A DNA stretch of 64,000 nt from an uncultured Bacteroidia bacterium (GTDB lineage Bacteria; Bacteroidota; Bacteroidia; Bacteroidales; Prolixibacteraceae): positions 1 to 64,000 of the forward strand of contig CAIUUO010000158.1 of assembly GCA_903902325.1 (NCBI GenBank), written 5' to 3'. The position numbers were made by a program, and so were the translations under genes. Below the pieces are notes generated by a model. It was not told where the DNA came from. It saw only the letters and a program-made list of their open reading frames with translations, and ran no database searches. The first letter of the stretch is position 1; every line of letters begins with the position of its first letter. Positions 43,978-53,057 of this stretch are shown here, piece after piece.

Positions 43978-44193
43978 TTATCTCATTTTAAAAGTTTCTA
44001 TCTTATCTTTTTTTAATTGCCTTTGATACCTGTACCATTGGGTTCCAAAAACGAAAGCCAATATTACTAAAATAATTCCTGCCAGTTGATGGTCGTGCCA
44101 TAGCCAGGTCACCTGTTCAATTTTAAAGGTAAAGGCTACCGAGAAGAGTGCACACATAATTGTTGCCGACATAAACAGATTTCTGGTTTTCAT
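43978..44193 (-). CDS. Small two-helix membrane protein, paralogue of the LuxR anchor
   Basis: 71 residues with two hydrophobic segments (about 8-23 and 37-54) and a basic C-terminus. It aligns without gaps to residues 28-64 of the LuxR-type protein encoded 111 bp upstream: V19/V30, F21/F32, F23/F34, W30/W41, W32/W43, D34/D45, IILV 40-43/51-54 and W53/W64 are identical. It is therefore a free copy of that protein's membrane module without the DNA-binding domain. It is cotranscribed with the SDR gene (0-bp gap). Function unknown; binding to the tethered regulator is an inference. Confidence 0.8.
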   Translation of the reverse strand: MKTRNLFMSATIMCALFSVAFTFKIEQVTWLWHDHQLAGIILVILAFVFGTQWYRYQRQLKKDKIETFKMR

Positions 44194-44304
44194 TTTTTTG
44201 ATTTTAAAGTGAACTGCAAAGATCTCCTGTTTATTTGAGCTTTCAGGGTGGAGGAAGGTTGAAAAAGGGTTGAAAAAGGGTGGATAATTTCTACGGATTT
44301 GAGG

Positions 44305-44778
44305 TTACTTGTGATTATTCAGGTCGTTAAACCGTTTCAGCTGCTTTCGTGTATCGACTCTTAAGGTTTTGTAAAGTTTATTGATGTGAGTCTTAAGTGT
44401 GCTCAATTCAATGTTTAATTCGTTCATGATTTCCTTGTTGGTCTTTCCTTTCATGATTAAGTCAAAAACCTCTCTTTGTCTTGACGACAGTTCTTCCAAA
44501 TGACTTTCTGTATTTTCCTGGTCTGCGGTCGTCTCGTCTTTTATTCGCTGTATCAGATTGAATGTCTTCTTTTTTTCTATCTGGACCCATATCAGGGCAA
44601 TCACGATTAATAGAAATACCAGGATGATTGCAAGATGCACATTGTCTTTCCATATCCACTCTGTCGTTGAATTTGTGAAGCGGAAACTGACAGTCATGCA
44701 GAGAAGAAAAATAGCAAGTATTGCCAGATTCCTCTGGTAGCGGAACAATAAGTCGGCGAGGTAATTGATGATTTTCAT
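44305..44778 (-). CDS. Membrane-tethered LuxR-type transcriptional regulator
   Basis: 157 residues from the start at 44778 (a longer frame from 44829 lacks support). Two membrane helices (about 18-33 and 48-66) are followed by a cytoplasmic linker and a C-terminal LuxR/GerE helix-turn-helix (94-150) with LSSRQREVFDLIMKGKTNKEIMNELNIELSTLKTHINKLY in pieces matching the family. There is no receiver domain, so the signal must act through the membrane module or by release. The next gene downstream encodes a separate copy of the membrane module. The gene could regulate its own operon with the 71-residue protein and SDR. Confidence 0.87.
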   Translation of the reverse strand: MKIINYLADLLFRYQRNLAILAIFLLCMTVSFRFTNSTTEWIWKDNVHLAIILVFLLIVIALIWVQIEKKKTFNLIQRIKDETTADQENTESHLEELSSRQREVFDLIMKGKTNKEIMNELNIELSTLKTHINKLYKTLRVDTRKQLKRFNDLNNHK

Positions 44779-44861
44779 GTTTGGCGAAGGCTGGATTCGT
44801 TTGCAATTCCAGAATTTTCTTTTCAGCAATAAAGCTCAGTATCGGATTAACAGCATACGAT

Positions 44862-45497
44862 TCAAAACATGTAGTTTTCTGGGTTCTCCTTAAATTCCCT
44901 GAGGGTAATTACCTTTCCATACCGGCCGTCTGTGATGGTGGCAAGAACTGCAGTCTGAACATCTTCTGCCCTGACGGTTTTGTCGCCGAATTTTAAATCC
45001 CGGGTTGCACAGGCATCTCCGACAACTATGCATTCAAATCCATAATCGTGGGCCGCACGTACGGCCCCTTCGAGGCACATCTGGGTTTGCATTCCGATCA
45101 CAACAAGCCTTTCGACCTTGTTGCTTTGCAGGTATTCAAGCAGATCTGTCTTTTTAAAACTATTGACATCTTCCTTCGTAATGACTCTCTCTCCGGCAAT
45201 CGGAGCCACATTGGCATGTATTTCAAATCCTTTTTTCGATTTGTGGCGGACATGAACCACCAGTTGTTTCTTTTCCCTGAAGATTTGAAGAACCTCTTTG
45301 GCGGCCAGACTTGCTTCTTCTGCATGAACGAGACCCGGCCCTTCTCCCGGGAAATAGAAATTTTGAATATCAACTATCAGCAAGGCTGTTTTCATTGTTT
45401 TTTTTTCGGTTTGACCTATTCCTGAAAAAGTCAAAAGAATCAAGGTGATGATCAGGTAAAAATGCTTTTTCTGCAGAGAATAGGTGTTTGCTTTCAT
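44862..45497 (-). CDS. Isochorismatase-like cysteine hydrolase, exported
   Basis: 211 residues; the first 30 form a signal sequence (YLIITLILLTFSGIGQ), unusual for this normally cytoplasmic family. An internal ATG (MKTALLIVDIQ) would give a cytoplasmic protein without the signal and cannot be excluded. The catalytic triad is Asp in LIVDIQNFYF, Lys in NSFKKTDLL and Cys in GMQTQMCLEGAVR. VVGDACATRD is the usual following strand. Members hydrolyse amides such as nicotinamide or N-carbamoyl compounds. The upstream neighbours are unrelated stand-alone genes, so the substrate remains open. Confidence 0.88.
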   Translation of the reverse strand: MKANTYSLQKKHFYLIITLILLTFSGIGQTEKKTMKTALLIVDIQNFYFPGEGPGLVHAEEASLAAKEVLQIFREKKQLVVHVRHKSKKGFEIHANVAPIAGERVITKEDVNSFKKTDLLEYLQSNKVERLVVIGMQTQMCLEGAVRAAHDYGFECIVVGDACATRDLKFGDKTVRAEDVQTAVLATITDGRYGKVITLREFKENPENYMF

Positions 45498-45618
45498 ATT
45501 TTCATCTTTTAACTTAAACCGTAGCCTTACGATTGAATGCTAAAATTATATATTTTTTTATAAAAGTATCTTTTGCATCATCACCCTTGACAGATTCTCA
45601 AACTCGTTCATCAATCTT

Positions 45619-46056
45619 CTAAACATAAACCCAGTCATGATTTCCGGATTCGGCATATTTTTTAAAATTGTCCATAATTGCCTGCCAGCCCGCCTGCTGT
45701 AATTCAATCGGGTTTGATGTTTCGGCTTCAAATGTTTCAGTGATTTTTGTCAGCCCGCCAATAGACTCAAAGACTATTTTCACCTTTCTGTCGTCCCCAA
45801 GGGTGTACTCGATGAGTTTGCATGCTTCAACCTGGTCATATATGCCGTAGAAATCAAATCCGAAACTCCCGTCTTTGGCCTCCATTCTGGAAGAGAAATG
45901 ACCTCCTGGCACAGGATTATTTTCGGCCTTCGTGGTGTGCCAGTCGGCGGATGCAAAATTCCACTTGACAATATCTTCAGGGGTTGTCCAAAGTTTCCAT
46001 ACCTTGTCAACAGAAACTTCAACTGTAGTTTCAATGGTTAAAAAGATTGGCTTCAT
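45619..46056 (-). CDS. SRPBCC (AHSA1-like) protein
   Basis: 145 residues from the start at 46056; the longer frame from 46107 would run into the preceding VOC gene. The START-like fold is evident from IETTVEVSVDKVWKLWTTPEDI, FASADWHTTKAENNPVPGG, GFDFYGIYDQVEACKLIEY and the C-terminal helix QQAGWQAIMDNFKKYAES. Such proteins bind hydrophobic ligands or act as Hsp90 co-chaperone-like factors. It lies 10 bp after the VOC gene on the same strand; the two families are often paired in Bacteroidota. Confidence 0.88.
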   Translation of the reverse strand: MKPIFLTIETTVEVSVDKVWKLWTTPEDIVKWNFASADWHTTKAENNPVPGGHFSSRMEAKDGSFGFDFYGIYDQVEACKLIEYTLGDDRKVKIVFESIGGLTKITETFEAETSNPIELQQAGWQAIMDNFKKYAESGNHDWVYV

Positions 46057-46066
46057 GAACGTACGA

Positions 46067-46507
46067 TTATTGTTTTGATACATAATTAAACATCCACTGC
46101 ACACCAAATTGATCAGTCAGTTTACCGCAATAGGCACCCCAAAACGTATCCTGGAGTTCCATGGTAACCTGACCCCCTTCAGCCAATGCATCAAAAAGGC
46201 TTTTGGTATCTTTCCGGGTATCAGGTTCCAGACAGAGATGGACATTGTCGCCGATATTCAATTTAAATCCCATGAATTCGGGGGCATCAGTGGCCATAAG
46301 GATATGGCCCCCCAATATAGGCAGTTCAATGTGCATAACCAGATTCTTGACTTCATCAGACATTGGCGGCATTCCTTCTGAGGCAGGGATATCCTTGAAA
46401 CGCGATATACCACCTCCTGTAAATTCACCTCCGAAAATGGATTGGTAGAACAGGAAGGCCTCCTCAGATTTATTTGTGAAATTCAAATAGGTACAAGTAC
46501 GAGCCAT
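46067..46507 (-). CDS. VOC-family (PhnB-like) protein
   Basis: 146 residues from the start at 46507, which gives the usual N-terminus CTYLNFTNKSEEAFLFYQSIFGG; an ATG at 46528 would add 7 residues. The vicinal-oxygen-chelate fold is shown by the paired beta-alpha-beta-beta-beta units, for example HIELPILGGHILMATDAPE and DTFWGAYCGKLTDQFGVQWMFN. PhnB-like members have no settled function and are annotated as glyoxalase-related. Linked to the SRPBCC gene 10 bp downstream. Confidence 0.88.
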   Translation of the reverse strand: MARTCTYLNFTNKSEEAFLFYQSIFGGEFTGGGISRFKDIPASEGMPPMSDEVKNLVMHIELPILGGHILMATDAPEFMGFKLNIGDNVHLCLEPDTRKDTKSLFDALAEGGQVTMELQDTFWGAYCGKLTDQFGVQWMFNYVSKQ

Positions 46508-46560
46508 GGCAAAAATATTTATTGCCATTTTACGATTGGGAGAGGAATGTGGTTTCTTTT

Positions 46561-48051
46561 TTAATCGTTTCTTCCAAATAATTTTGTCAGTTCAAGCAGT
46601 TTACTGCCGTGGATTTTATCCAATAGCGCCGGATTCATCCTCCAAAGCCAGTTGCCTTTGATGGTGCCGGGTATATTCATTCTGGCTGTGGCAGCCAATC
46701 CGAGGATGTCCTGCATCGGGATGATTGCCATTTGGGCAACTGACTCTTCCGTCTTCCTGATAAGGTCCCAACTGTCAGGTTTTTCGGTTCCCAGGTAGGC
46801 TTGTACTTTTTTGTATTCACTCTTTTTGAGCGATTGCAACCATCCGTTGGCCGTATTGTTGTCATGTGTACCTGTGTATGCCACAAAATTGGAGGAGTAA
46901 TTGTGTGGCAGGTGGGTGTTCTTTGCTCCATCCGAAAAAGCAAACTGGAGCACCTTCATCCCCGGAAGGTCATATTTATTCCTCAACTCACCGACTTCTT
47001 CCGTTATCAAACCAAGATCTTCGGCTACGATGGGCAAGGAACCCAATTGTTGCTGAAGTTTCTGAAGCATTTCATCCCCGTTGGCTTTCATCCAGTTTCC
47101 GTTGATGGCTGTTTTTTCTTTTGCAGGTATAGCCCAGAATGATTCAAGTCCACGGAAGTGATCAATCCTGACAAGGTCGTACATCTGCAGGTTGAAGTGT
47201 AAACGCGCCATCCACCATTCATAACCCTGCTGCTTCATCCGGTCCCAGTCGAACAGTGGATTGCCCCACAATTGACCCGTCTTGCTGAAATAGTCGGGCG
47301 GAACTCCTCCTACAAGTGTGGGTTGTTGCTGGTCGTCAAGTAAAAAAAGTTTTTGATTGCTCCAAACATCCGAGCTATTGTAGGAAACATAAAGCGGAAT
47401 ATCCCCAAAAATTTTGATGTCCTTGCTGTTGGCGTATTTTTTCAAGGCAAACCATTGCTTGAAAAAGATGTATTGAAGGTAGCGGTTAAAATCTACTGTT
47501 TCCCTGTAAAGGGTATAATTGGTCAGAACAGCTGTTTCTTCGCGCAGTTTTAAAGATTCTTCCCACTCGCTCCAGTTGGCTCCCGGCAGGTGAGTCCTGC
47601 AAGCATCGAAAAGCGACCAGGATTCTAGCCACCACCAGTTCCAGTTCCAGAACTGACAATAGTCTTTTGAATCAAATCCTCCTGAGGCAGAAAAACTATC
47701 GTATGCTGATTTCAGCACTTTCTCCCTAAAAGGAATAACAGTTTTAAAGTTGATTTTATCGGCTTGGAAATCTTTTGGAACAGACAATTTTATTTTCGAT
47801 AGCCACCCATCCCTGACTAAAAAGTCCAGGTCGATCAGGTCTGGATTTCCCGCAAATGCGGAATAGGCCTGATAAGGTGAATGGCTCCAATCAGTCGGAC
47901 CTAATGGCAGGATTTGCCATACCTTCTGACCTGCCAGGTTGAGCCAATCTACAAATTTGTATGCTTCGGCTCCCAGTGAACCAATTCCGTATTTTCCCGG
48001 CAGGGAAGAGGGGTGGAGTAAAACTCCGGAGAGTCGTTTGTTGAATATCAT
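46561..48051 (-). CDS. malQ: 4-alpha-glucanotransferase (GH77)
   Basis: Disproportionates maltodextrins by transferring alpha-1,4-glucan segments; cytoplasmic. 496 residues, the short single-domain form. Motifs are SGVLLHPSSLPGKYGIGSLG near the N-terminus, QILPLGPTDWSHSPYQAYSAFAGNP, DIPLYVSYNSSDVW, the catalytic regions RIDHFRGLESFW and AEDLGLITEEV, and AYTGTHDNNTANGW. It is not linked to other maltose genes here. Confidence 0.95.
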   Translation of the reverse strand: MIFNKRLSGVLLHPSSLPGKYGIGSLGAEAYKFVDWLNLAGQKVWQILPLGPTDWSHSPYQAYSAFAGNPDLIDLDFLVRDGWLSKIKLSVPKDFQADKINFKTVIPFREKVLKSAYDSFSASGGFDSKDYCQFWNWNWWWLESWSLFDACRTHLPGANWSEWEESLKLREETAVLTNYTLYRETVDFNRYLQYIFFKQWFALKKYANSKDIKIFGDIPLYVSYNSSDVWSNQKLFLLDDQQQPTLVGGVPPDYFSKTGQLWGNPLFDWDRMKQQGYEWWMARLHFNLQMYDLVRIDHFRGLESFWAIPAKEKTAINGNWMKANGDEMLQKLQQQLGSLPIVAEDLGLITEEVGELRNKYDLPGMKVLQFAFSDGAKNTHLPHNYSSNFVAYTGTHDNNTANGWLQSLKKSEYKKVQAYLGTEKPDSWDLIRKTEESVAQMAIIPMQDILGLAATARMNIPGTIKGNWLWRMNPALLDKIHGSKLLELTKLFGRND

Positions 48052-48151
48052 GGGTTAAAAATAGAAATAATTATTGTTTATAGGAGTAACAAATTTGTAA
48101 CTCCCTCGTATTAAACTATGAATGTTTATATTCATTCTAAATAATTTCAAC

Positions 48152-48817
48152 ATGAAAAATTTACTTCTTATTTTAATTCTATTAGTTATGGAAAACACAG
48201 CATTTGCGCAGTTTACCCAGGAACCTTTACCATACGCCTTCGATGCTCTCGAACCTTCGATTGACAAAGCGACCATGGAAATACATTATGGCCGTCACCA
48301 CAAAGCCTATGTCGACAATCTGAACAAGGCTGTAGTTGGAGCGCCTCAGGAAAAAATGTCGCTTCTGGATTTACAAAAATCAATTACCGCCGAAACACCT
48401 GCCCCAATTCGTAACAACGGAGGAGGAGTCTGGAATCACACTTTCTTCTTCAACGGCATGGCTCCGAAGGCAGGCGGTGAGCCCAAGGGTAAACTTGGCG
48501 AAGATATCAAAGCCACCTGGGGAAGTTTTGATCACTTCAAGGAAGAATTCAAGAAGGCTGCACTTGGCCGTTTCGGATCAGGATGGGTGTGGCTAAGCGT
48601 CAACAACGGCAAACTTGTGATACAGTCTACCCCAAATCAGGATAATCCCCTGATGCCCGTTTCAGAGGCAAAAGGCATTCCGGTTCTTAGTCTGGATGTT
48701 TGGGAACATGCCTACTACCTGAAATACCAGAACAAACGTGCCGATTATACTGATGCCTACTGGAATGTAGTAAATTGGGAACGTTCAAACGATTTATATG
48801 TGAAAGCCCTCAAATAG
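48152..48817 (+). CDS. sod: Superoxide dismutase (Fe/Mn), exported
   Basis: 221 residues from the ATG at 48152, which gives a signal peptide ([20 protein letters not shown]); a frame from 48122 adds ten residues of no signal character. The metal ligands are His in [17 protein letters not shown], His in [10 protein letters not shown], and Asp and His in [16 protein letters not shown]. Both GSGWVWL and the C-terminal YWNVVNW are conserved. Fe versus Mn cannot be decided by eye. The export signal implies a periplasmic enzyme against extracellular superoxide. A strong terminator follows. Confidence 0.93.
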   Translation: MKNLLLILILLVMENTAFAQFTQEPLPYAFDALEPSIDKATMEIHYGRHHKAYVDNLNKAVVGAPQEKMSLLDLQKSITAETPAPIRNNGGGVWNHTFFFNGMAPKAGGEPKGKLGEDIKATWGSFDHFKEEFKKAALGRFGSGWVWLSVNNGKLVIQSTPNQDNPLMPVSEAKGIPVLSLDVWEHAYYLKYQNKRADYTDAYWNVVNWERSNDLYVKALK

Positions 48818-48834
48818 ATGTCAATTCAGCTGGA

Positions 48835-48869
48835 AGAACGGCTCATTCGTGAGTCGTTCTTTTTTTTTT
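48835..48869 (+). terminator. Intrinsic terminator with a TTCG loop
   Basis: The stem agaacggctca / tgagtcgttct pairs over 11 bp with one G-T wobble around a TTCG tetraloop, and nine or more T residues follow. It lies 17 bases after the sod stop codon. This is the best classical terminator in the window. Confidence 0.92.
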
Positions 48870-48924
48870 GCTGAACGGATGCATGTAAAGACAAACCGGA
48901 TTATCAACAACTTAAATTAACAAA

Positions 48925-51108
48925 ATGAAAAAATCAATCCTTTTTTTTGCATTTGTGACTTGCAGTTTATTTGCTGTTGCCCAGTTCAAATATCCTGCAA
49001 CCAAAAAAATTGAAGTCAGCGACACCTATTGGGGTACGACCTACAAGGATCCCTACCGGTGGCTCGAAGAAATGAAGGACTCAAGTGTAGTCAAGTGGTT
49101 TAAAAAACAGTCAGATCTTACCAATTCCGTGATGAATAGTATATCTGGACGTGATGAATTAATTGCTGAGTGGAAGAAGCTTGACAAGTTGCAGCCTCCG
49201 GTATTTTATGCCCCGCTGATAGAAAATGGCAGGGTTTTTTACCAGAAGAGAATGCCGGGAGAAAAGGTAAGTAAAGTGTACTACAGGGAAAATAAGGATG
49301 CTGCTGAACAACTGCTATTTGATCCGCTGAATTATATCAAAGGCAGGACATTGTCTGTTCAGCAGCTGGTTCCCAGTTTTGATGGAAAAAAATTGGCTAT
49401 TTCCTATTCAGAAAGTGGCGCTGAGGTTTCCATCATCAAGGTATTGAATGTAGAGACCAAAAAATTCCTGCAGGATTCGATCTATCCGACAGCCGGTGTA
49501 AACGGCTGGACTTTCGATAACAAAGCCTTGCTTTACATCTGGTTAAAATCTGCAGATAATGCTGATCCTACCGCACGTCTCAATACCAAGACCAAACTTC
49601 ACCTGGTCGGGACAGATACAAAGAAGGACATTGATTTCTTCAGTAATGCCAGTTATCCATCCCTGAAAATTGATCCGAGTGCCTATCCTTTTGCCTCGCT
49701 GAGCAGAGATTCCAGGAATTATATTTTTGCAGGAGAGAGCAGCGTACAAAATGAAATGAAACTGTATTATGCCCCGATCTCTGAATTCAACTCCGGAAAA
49801 ATCAACTGGAAAGTCTTGTGCACGACCGATGATAAGCTTGTGAGGGGTATGGAAATCATCGGAGATAAAGTCTATGCTGTTACCTACAACGGAGCGAAAA
49901 ACTACAAGCTGGTATCAACGGATCTGAAGAAGCCGGACTGGAAAAACGCGAAAACCGTGGCTGCAGAAAAGAAACAAACGCTCGAAACCATTACGCACAG
50001 CAAAGATTATCTGATTCTTACCTACAGTGATGGAATCAACAGCCATTTGTATAAATTCAACCTCAAAGATGAAAAGATCACGGAAATAAAGTTGCCATTC
50101 TCCGGTTCAGCATCCATAACCTGCCTGGATACCAAAACCAATGACTGTCTTTGCAACATTACCTCATGGAACAAACCCTTCACGGAATATGCCTATGATG
50201 CAGCAACAGATAAGTTTGCACCAAGCAAATTCAATCAACCGCCTGTATATCCGGATGCCTACAAGGATCTTGTTGTCGAAGAAACTGAAGTAAAGGGTCA
50301 TGATGGTGCCATGATTCCTCTTTCCATCATTTATAAAAAAGGATTGAAGAAAGACGGTTCCAATGTTTGCCTTTTGGACAGTTATGGAGCTTATGGTTAC
50401 AGCATGACACCTTATTTCAATGTCAGGGAAAACTCATTGGCCGTGAAAGGGGTCGTAGTTGCCATTCCTCATGTACGCGGGGGCAGTGAAAAGGGCGAAG
50501 ATTGGTACAAAGCAGGATTTAAGACAACCAAACCGAATACCTGGAAGGATTTTATCAGTTGTGCAGAATATCTGATTGCCAACGGCTATACTTCCTCTTC
50601 CAAACTAGCTGGAACGGGTACAAGTGCCGGAGGTATTCTGATCAGCAGAGCCATTACGGAGCGGCCTGATCTGTTTGCAGCGGCTATTTGCAATGTTGGG
50701 TGTGCCAACGCGCTCAGGCTTGAATTTGGCGCCAATGGGCCAGTAAACATCCCAGAATTCGGTACCGTAAAGGATAGTGTTGAGTGCAAGGCGCTTTATG
50801 TCATGGATGGCATGCAACACGTCGTGGATAAAACAAAATACCCGGCCGTAATTTGTGTTACCGGTTGGAATGACCCGCGGGTAATTGCCTGGCAACCTGG
50901 TAAATTTGCAGCAGCCCTGCAAAACTCATCGGTTTCAGATAAGCCGGTGCTGCTGAAAGTTAATTACGACAATGGTCATTTCACGGAAGACAAAGATGTT
51001 ACATTTGCCAATTTTGCCGACCAGTTTGCCTTTGTGATGTGGCAATGCGGGCATCCGGATTTCCAGTTGAAGGCCAATAGCGCCCCTGAATTCAGGAGAA
51101 AGAGATGA
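48925..51108 (+). CDS. Prolyl oligopeptidase (S9A), secreted
   Basis: Serine peptidase of 727 residues cleaving after proline in short peptides. Signal peptide 1-19 (ending VAQ). The N-terminal YPATKKIEVSDTYWGTTYKDPYRWLEE is the S9A signature, followed by the propeller (about 75-430) and the alpha/beta-hydrolase domain. Catalytic residues are Ser567 in AGTGTSAGGIL, Asp in GWNDPRV and His in NYDNGHF. HVRGGSEKGEDWYKAG is conserved. The nucleophile elbow reads GTSAGG where GGSNGG is more usual; the Ser and Gly pattern is preserved. Expected to act in the periplasm on imported peptides. Confidence 0.94.
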   Translation: MKKSILFFAFVTCSLFAVAQFKYPATKKIEVSDTYWGTTYKDPYRWLEEMKDSSVVKWFKKQSDLTNSVMNSISGRDELIAEWKKLDKLQPPVFYAPLIENGRVFYQKRMPGEKVSKVYYRENKDAAEQLLFDPLNYIKGRTLSVQQLVPSFDGKKLAISYSESGAEVSIIKVLNVETKKFLQDSIYPTAGVNGWTFDNKALLYIWLKSADNADPTARLNTKTKLHLVGTDTKKDIDFFSNASYPSLKIDPSAYPFASLSRDSRNYIFAGESSVQNEMKLYYAPISEFNSGKINWKVLCTTDDKLVRGMEIIGDKVYAVTYNGAKNYKLVSTDLKKPDWKNAKTVAAEKKQTLETITHSKDYLILTYSDGINSHLYKFNLKDEKITEIKLPFSGSASITCLDTKTNDCLCNITSWNKPFTEYAYDAATDKFAPSKFNQPPVYPDAYKDLVVEETEVKGHDGAMIPLSIIYKKGLKKDGSNVCLLDSYGAYGYSMTPYFNVRENSLAVKGVVVAIPHVRGGSEKGEDWYKAGFKTTKPNTWKDFISCAEYLIANGYTSSSKLAGTGTSAGGILISRAITERPDLFAAAICNVGCANALRLEFGANGPVNIPEFGTVKDSVECKALYVMDGMQHVVDKTKYPAVICVTGWNDPRVIAWQPGKFAAALQNSSVSDKPVLLKVNYDNGHFTEDKDVTFANFADQFAFVMWQCGHPDFQLKANSAPEFRRKR

Positions 51109-51206
51109 GTTGTGAATTAATTAATGCGAAAGTGGAGATCAGAAACCACATTATAAACGAGGCGTCTCCGAAAAGCCAAATGAGTAGGGAAAATAAAATT
51201 CACATT

Positions 51207-51479
51207 ATGCCTAAATATGTAATTGAAAGAGAAATTCCGGGAGCAGGAAAACTGACGTCCGAACAATTAAAGGCCATATCGCAAACCTCTTGTGGCGTTT
51301 TAAGTAATTTAGGTCCTCAGATCCAATGGGTACAAAGTTATGTGACAGCGGATAAAATCTATTGCATCTATAATGCACCAAACGAGGAAATGGTTCGTGA
51401 GCATGCGCGGCAGGGAGGTTTTCCAGCTAATTCAGTTAGCGAGGTATCAACAATCATTGATCCGGTAACTGCAGAATAG
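51207..51479 (+). CDS. DUF4242-type small protein
   Basis: 90 residues from the start at 51207. The frame is open back to 51105, overlapping the peptidase stop, but that extension lacks similarity. The protein (MPKYVIEREIPGAGKLT, then YVTADKIYCIYNAPNEEMVREHA) fits the DUF4242 pattern of small ferredoxin-like-fold proteins; some relatives are described as metal-binding. It ends in front of a bidirectional terminator. Confidence 0.8.
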   Translation: MPKYVIEREIPGAGKLTSEQLKAISQTSCGVLSNLGPQIQWVQSYVTADKIYCIYNAPNEEMVREHARQGGFPANSVSEVSTIIDPVTAE

Positions 51480-51538
51480 AGGTATTGATTGAGTACACGA
51501 TTCAAATCCAAAGATTATATTGGAAGTGATTAAAAAAG

Positions 51539-51575
51539 AAGGCCGTTCACATGGTTGTGAACGGCCTCTTTTTTA
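51539..51575. terminator. Bidirectional intrinsic terminator
   Basis: The stem aaggccgttcac / gtgaacggcctc pairs over 11 bp around a 6-base loop, with T6 on the right for the plus strand and an A-rich stretch on the left (aaaaaag) that gives T residues on the minus strand. It sits between the convergent DUF4242 and TonB genes. Confidence 0.9.
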
Positions 51576-51601
51576 TCATCCAATACAGGATAATCCTGAA
51601 T

Positions 51602-52378
51602 TTATTGCAGTTTGAAACTGATAGGAACGGTATAGGATACCCTAACAGGTACACCACGTTGTTTACCGGGTTTCCATTTGGGCAGTGTAGAAACTACACG
51701 CAAAGCTTCCTGATCGAGAGATGCATCCACACCTCGGGCAATCTTGGCATTTGAAACGGATCCGTCCTTGTTTACAACAAAGGTGACGAAAACTTTTCCC
51801 TGGATACCGTTTTCCTGAGCTACAGTTGGATATACAATGGCCTTGGCTATGTAAGTTCGGAGGGCTAGTTCACCGCCGGGGAATTCCGGCATCTCCTCAA
51901 CCACAACAAATACTTGCTGTTCCTCCTTTTCCTGTACCTCTTCGTGTTTTTCCTCTACGACTTCCACTACCTCCTTGTTGACGGTTGTTGAGACCTGTTC
52001 ATCGGAAATCAGCAATTTACTTTGATCTTCGACTTTCACAGAGTCAACAATAACTGGGGCAACGTACTTAACAACTGTTTGTTGTTCAGCAGGTGGCGGT
52101 GGTGGTGGCGGTGGCGGTGGCGGTGCTTCCTCCTTCTGAAGGTCATTGGCCATTTCGGCAATAACTTCTTTTGCATCCCTTGCTTTTTGTCTCGCCTGAT
52201 TGCTTGCCCGGATATAGGGAACAATTACAACCGTACCAAGGATAAATATGCCGATCATCAAAGAGATCAGAACAACACGGTTGTACTTTTTCCTAATCTG
52301 ATATGCACCATATTCCTTGTTTCTATTTTCGAAGACTGTGTCATCGAAAGTGGGAATGAACTGTTTATCTTGTACCAT
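51602..52378 (-). CDS. tonB: TonB-family energy transducer
   Basis: 258 residues that couple the inner-membrane ExbB/ExbD motor to outer-membrane receptors. The N-terminus FENRNKEYGAYQIRKKYNR is typical of Bacteroidota TonB, followed by one membrane helix (about 32-50), a run of twelve prolines in a periplasmic spacer, and the TonB C-terminal domain (about 165-258; EFPGGELALRTYIAKAIVYP, GKVFVTFVVNKDGS, RVSYTVPISFKLQ). It is the last gene of the ExbB-ExbD-ExbD-TonB set and stops just before a shared terminator. Confidence 0.95.
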   Translation of the reverse strand: MVQDKQFIPTFDDTVFENRNKEYGAYQIRKKYNRVVLISLMIGIFILGTVVIVPYIRASNQARQKARDAKEVIAEMANDLQKEEAPPPPPPPPPPPAEQQTVVKYVAPVIVDSVKVEDQSKLLISDEQVSTTVNKEVVEVVEEKHEEVQEKEEQQVFVVVEEMPEFPGGELALRTYIAKAIVYPTVAQENGIQGKVFVTFVVNKDGSVSNAKIARGVDASLDQEALRVVSTLPKWKPGKQRGVPVRVSYTVPISFKLQ

Positions 52379-52390
52379 ACGTGTCTATCT

Positions 52391-53053
52391 TTATTTTTTA
52401 GCTGTAGGTGAAGAAGTTGCAGGCATTCCGAGGGCATGTTCAACCATACCTTCTTCTATCCAGTTGATGTCAGTTACAATGTACCGTGCAATTCCCACAA
52501 TTGACATTTCATCGATGATATCGACAAAATTCTTATATCTTGCTTTCTTGTAGAATTTGATCAGTACAATTGGGCCGGTATCATCATCTTTTTTGAGTTG
52601 ACGAATGGCTGACTGCAAAGAATCCTGTTTTATATTCAATTTACCGGAAATGACATCCTGTTGGAACTGTTCAATCTTTTTAAAGAGAGCCCTGTTTCTA
52701 TCCAAAAGAACTTGTCGGATACCTGTTGCACTGAAGTTGGTTTCCTGTAGTGGAACCAATGCGGCAGGATCAGGTTTACCCGGATACCAGTATACTTTGT
52801 CGTTTGGACCAACAATGATGTTAAGGGTACGGCTGTCAGCAATCTTGGGAGGTTCAACTTTTTCGTTTTTCTTGATTTTCTCAGGCAAAACGATTTCCAT
52901 GACCTTAGGTTTGCTAAAAGCAGTCGTAAGCATGAAGAACGTGATCAGCAGACACATAAGGTCCACCATCGGCGTCATGTCTATCGCGGTTGAATGTTTT
53001 TTAGGTTTTTTCTTCCCGCCCTTGTGTTTATCTTCTTGTATAATTTCTGCCAT
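52391..53053 (-). CDS. exbD: ExbD/TolR-like protein (second copy)
   Basis: 220 residues. A single membrane helix (about 28-48) carries the proton-path Asp in IDMTPMVDLMCLLITFFML, as in the paralogue upstream. The periplasmic part is longer than in E. coli ExbD (about 140 residues for the whole protein there) with an inserted region around 85-150. It follows the first ExbD by 4 bp and precedes TonB by 12 bp. Confidence 0.94.
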   Translation of the reverse strand: MAEIIQEDKHKGGKKKPKKHSTAIDMTPMVDLMCLLITFFMLTTAFSKPKVMEIVLPEKIKKNEKVEPPKIADSRTLNIIVGPNDKVYWYPGKPDPAALVPLQETNFSATGIRQVLLDRNRALFKKIEQFQQDVISGKLNIKQDSLQSAIRQLKKDDDTGPIVLIKFYKKARYKNFVDIIDEMSIVGIARYIVTDINWIEEGMVEHALGMPATSSPTAKK

Positions 53054-53057
53054 GGTA

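Noticed and set aside
51498-51508. T-loop-like sequence gattcaaatcc
   Set aside because: No matching acceptor, D or anticodon stems around it, so not a tRNA.
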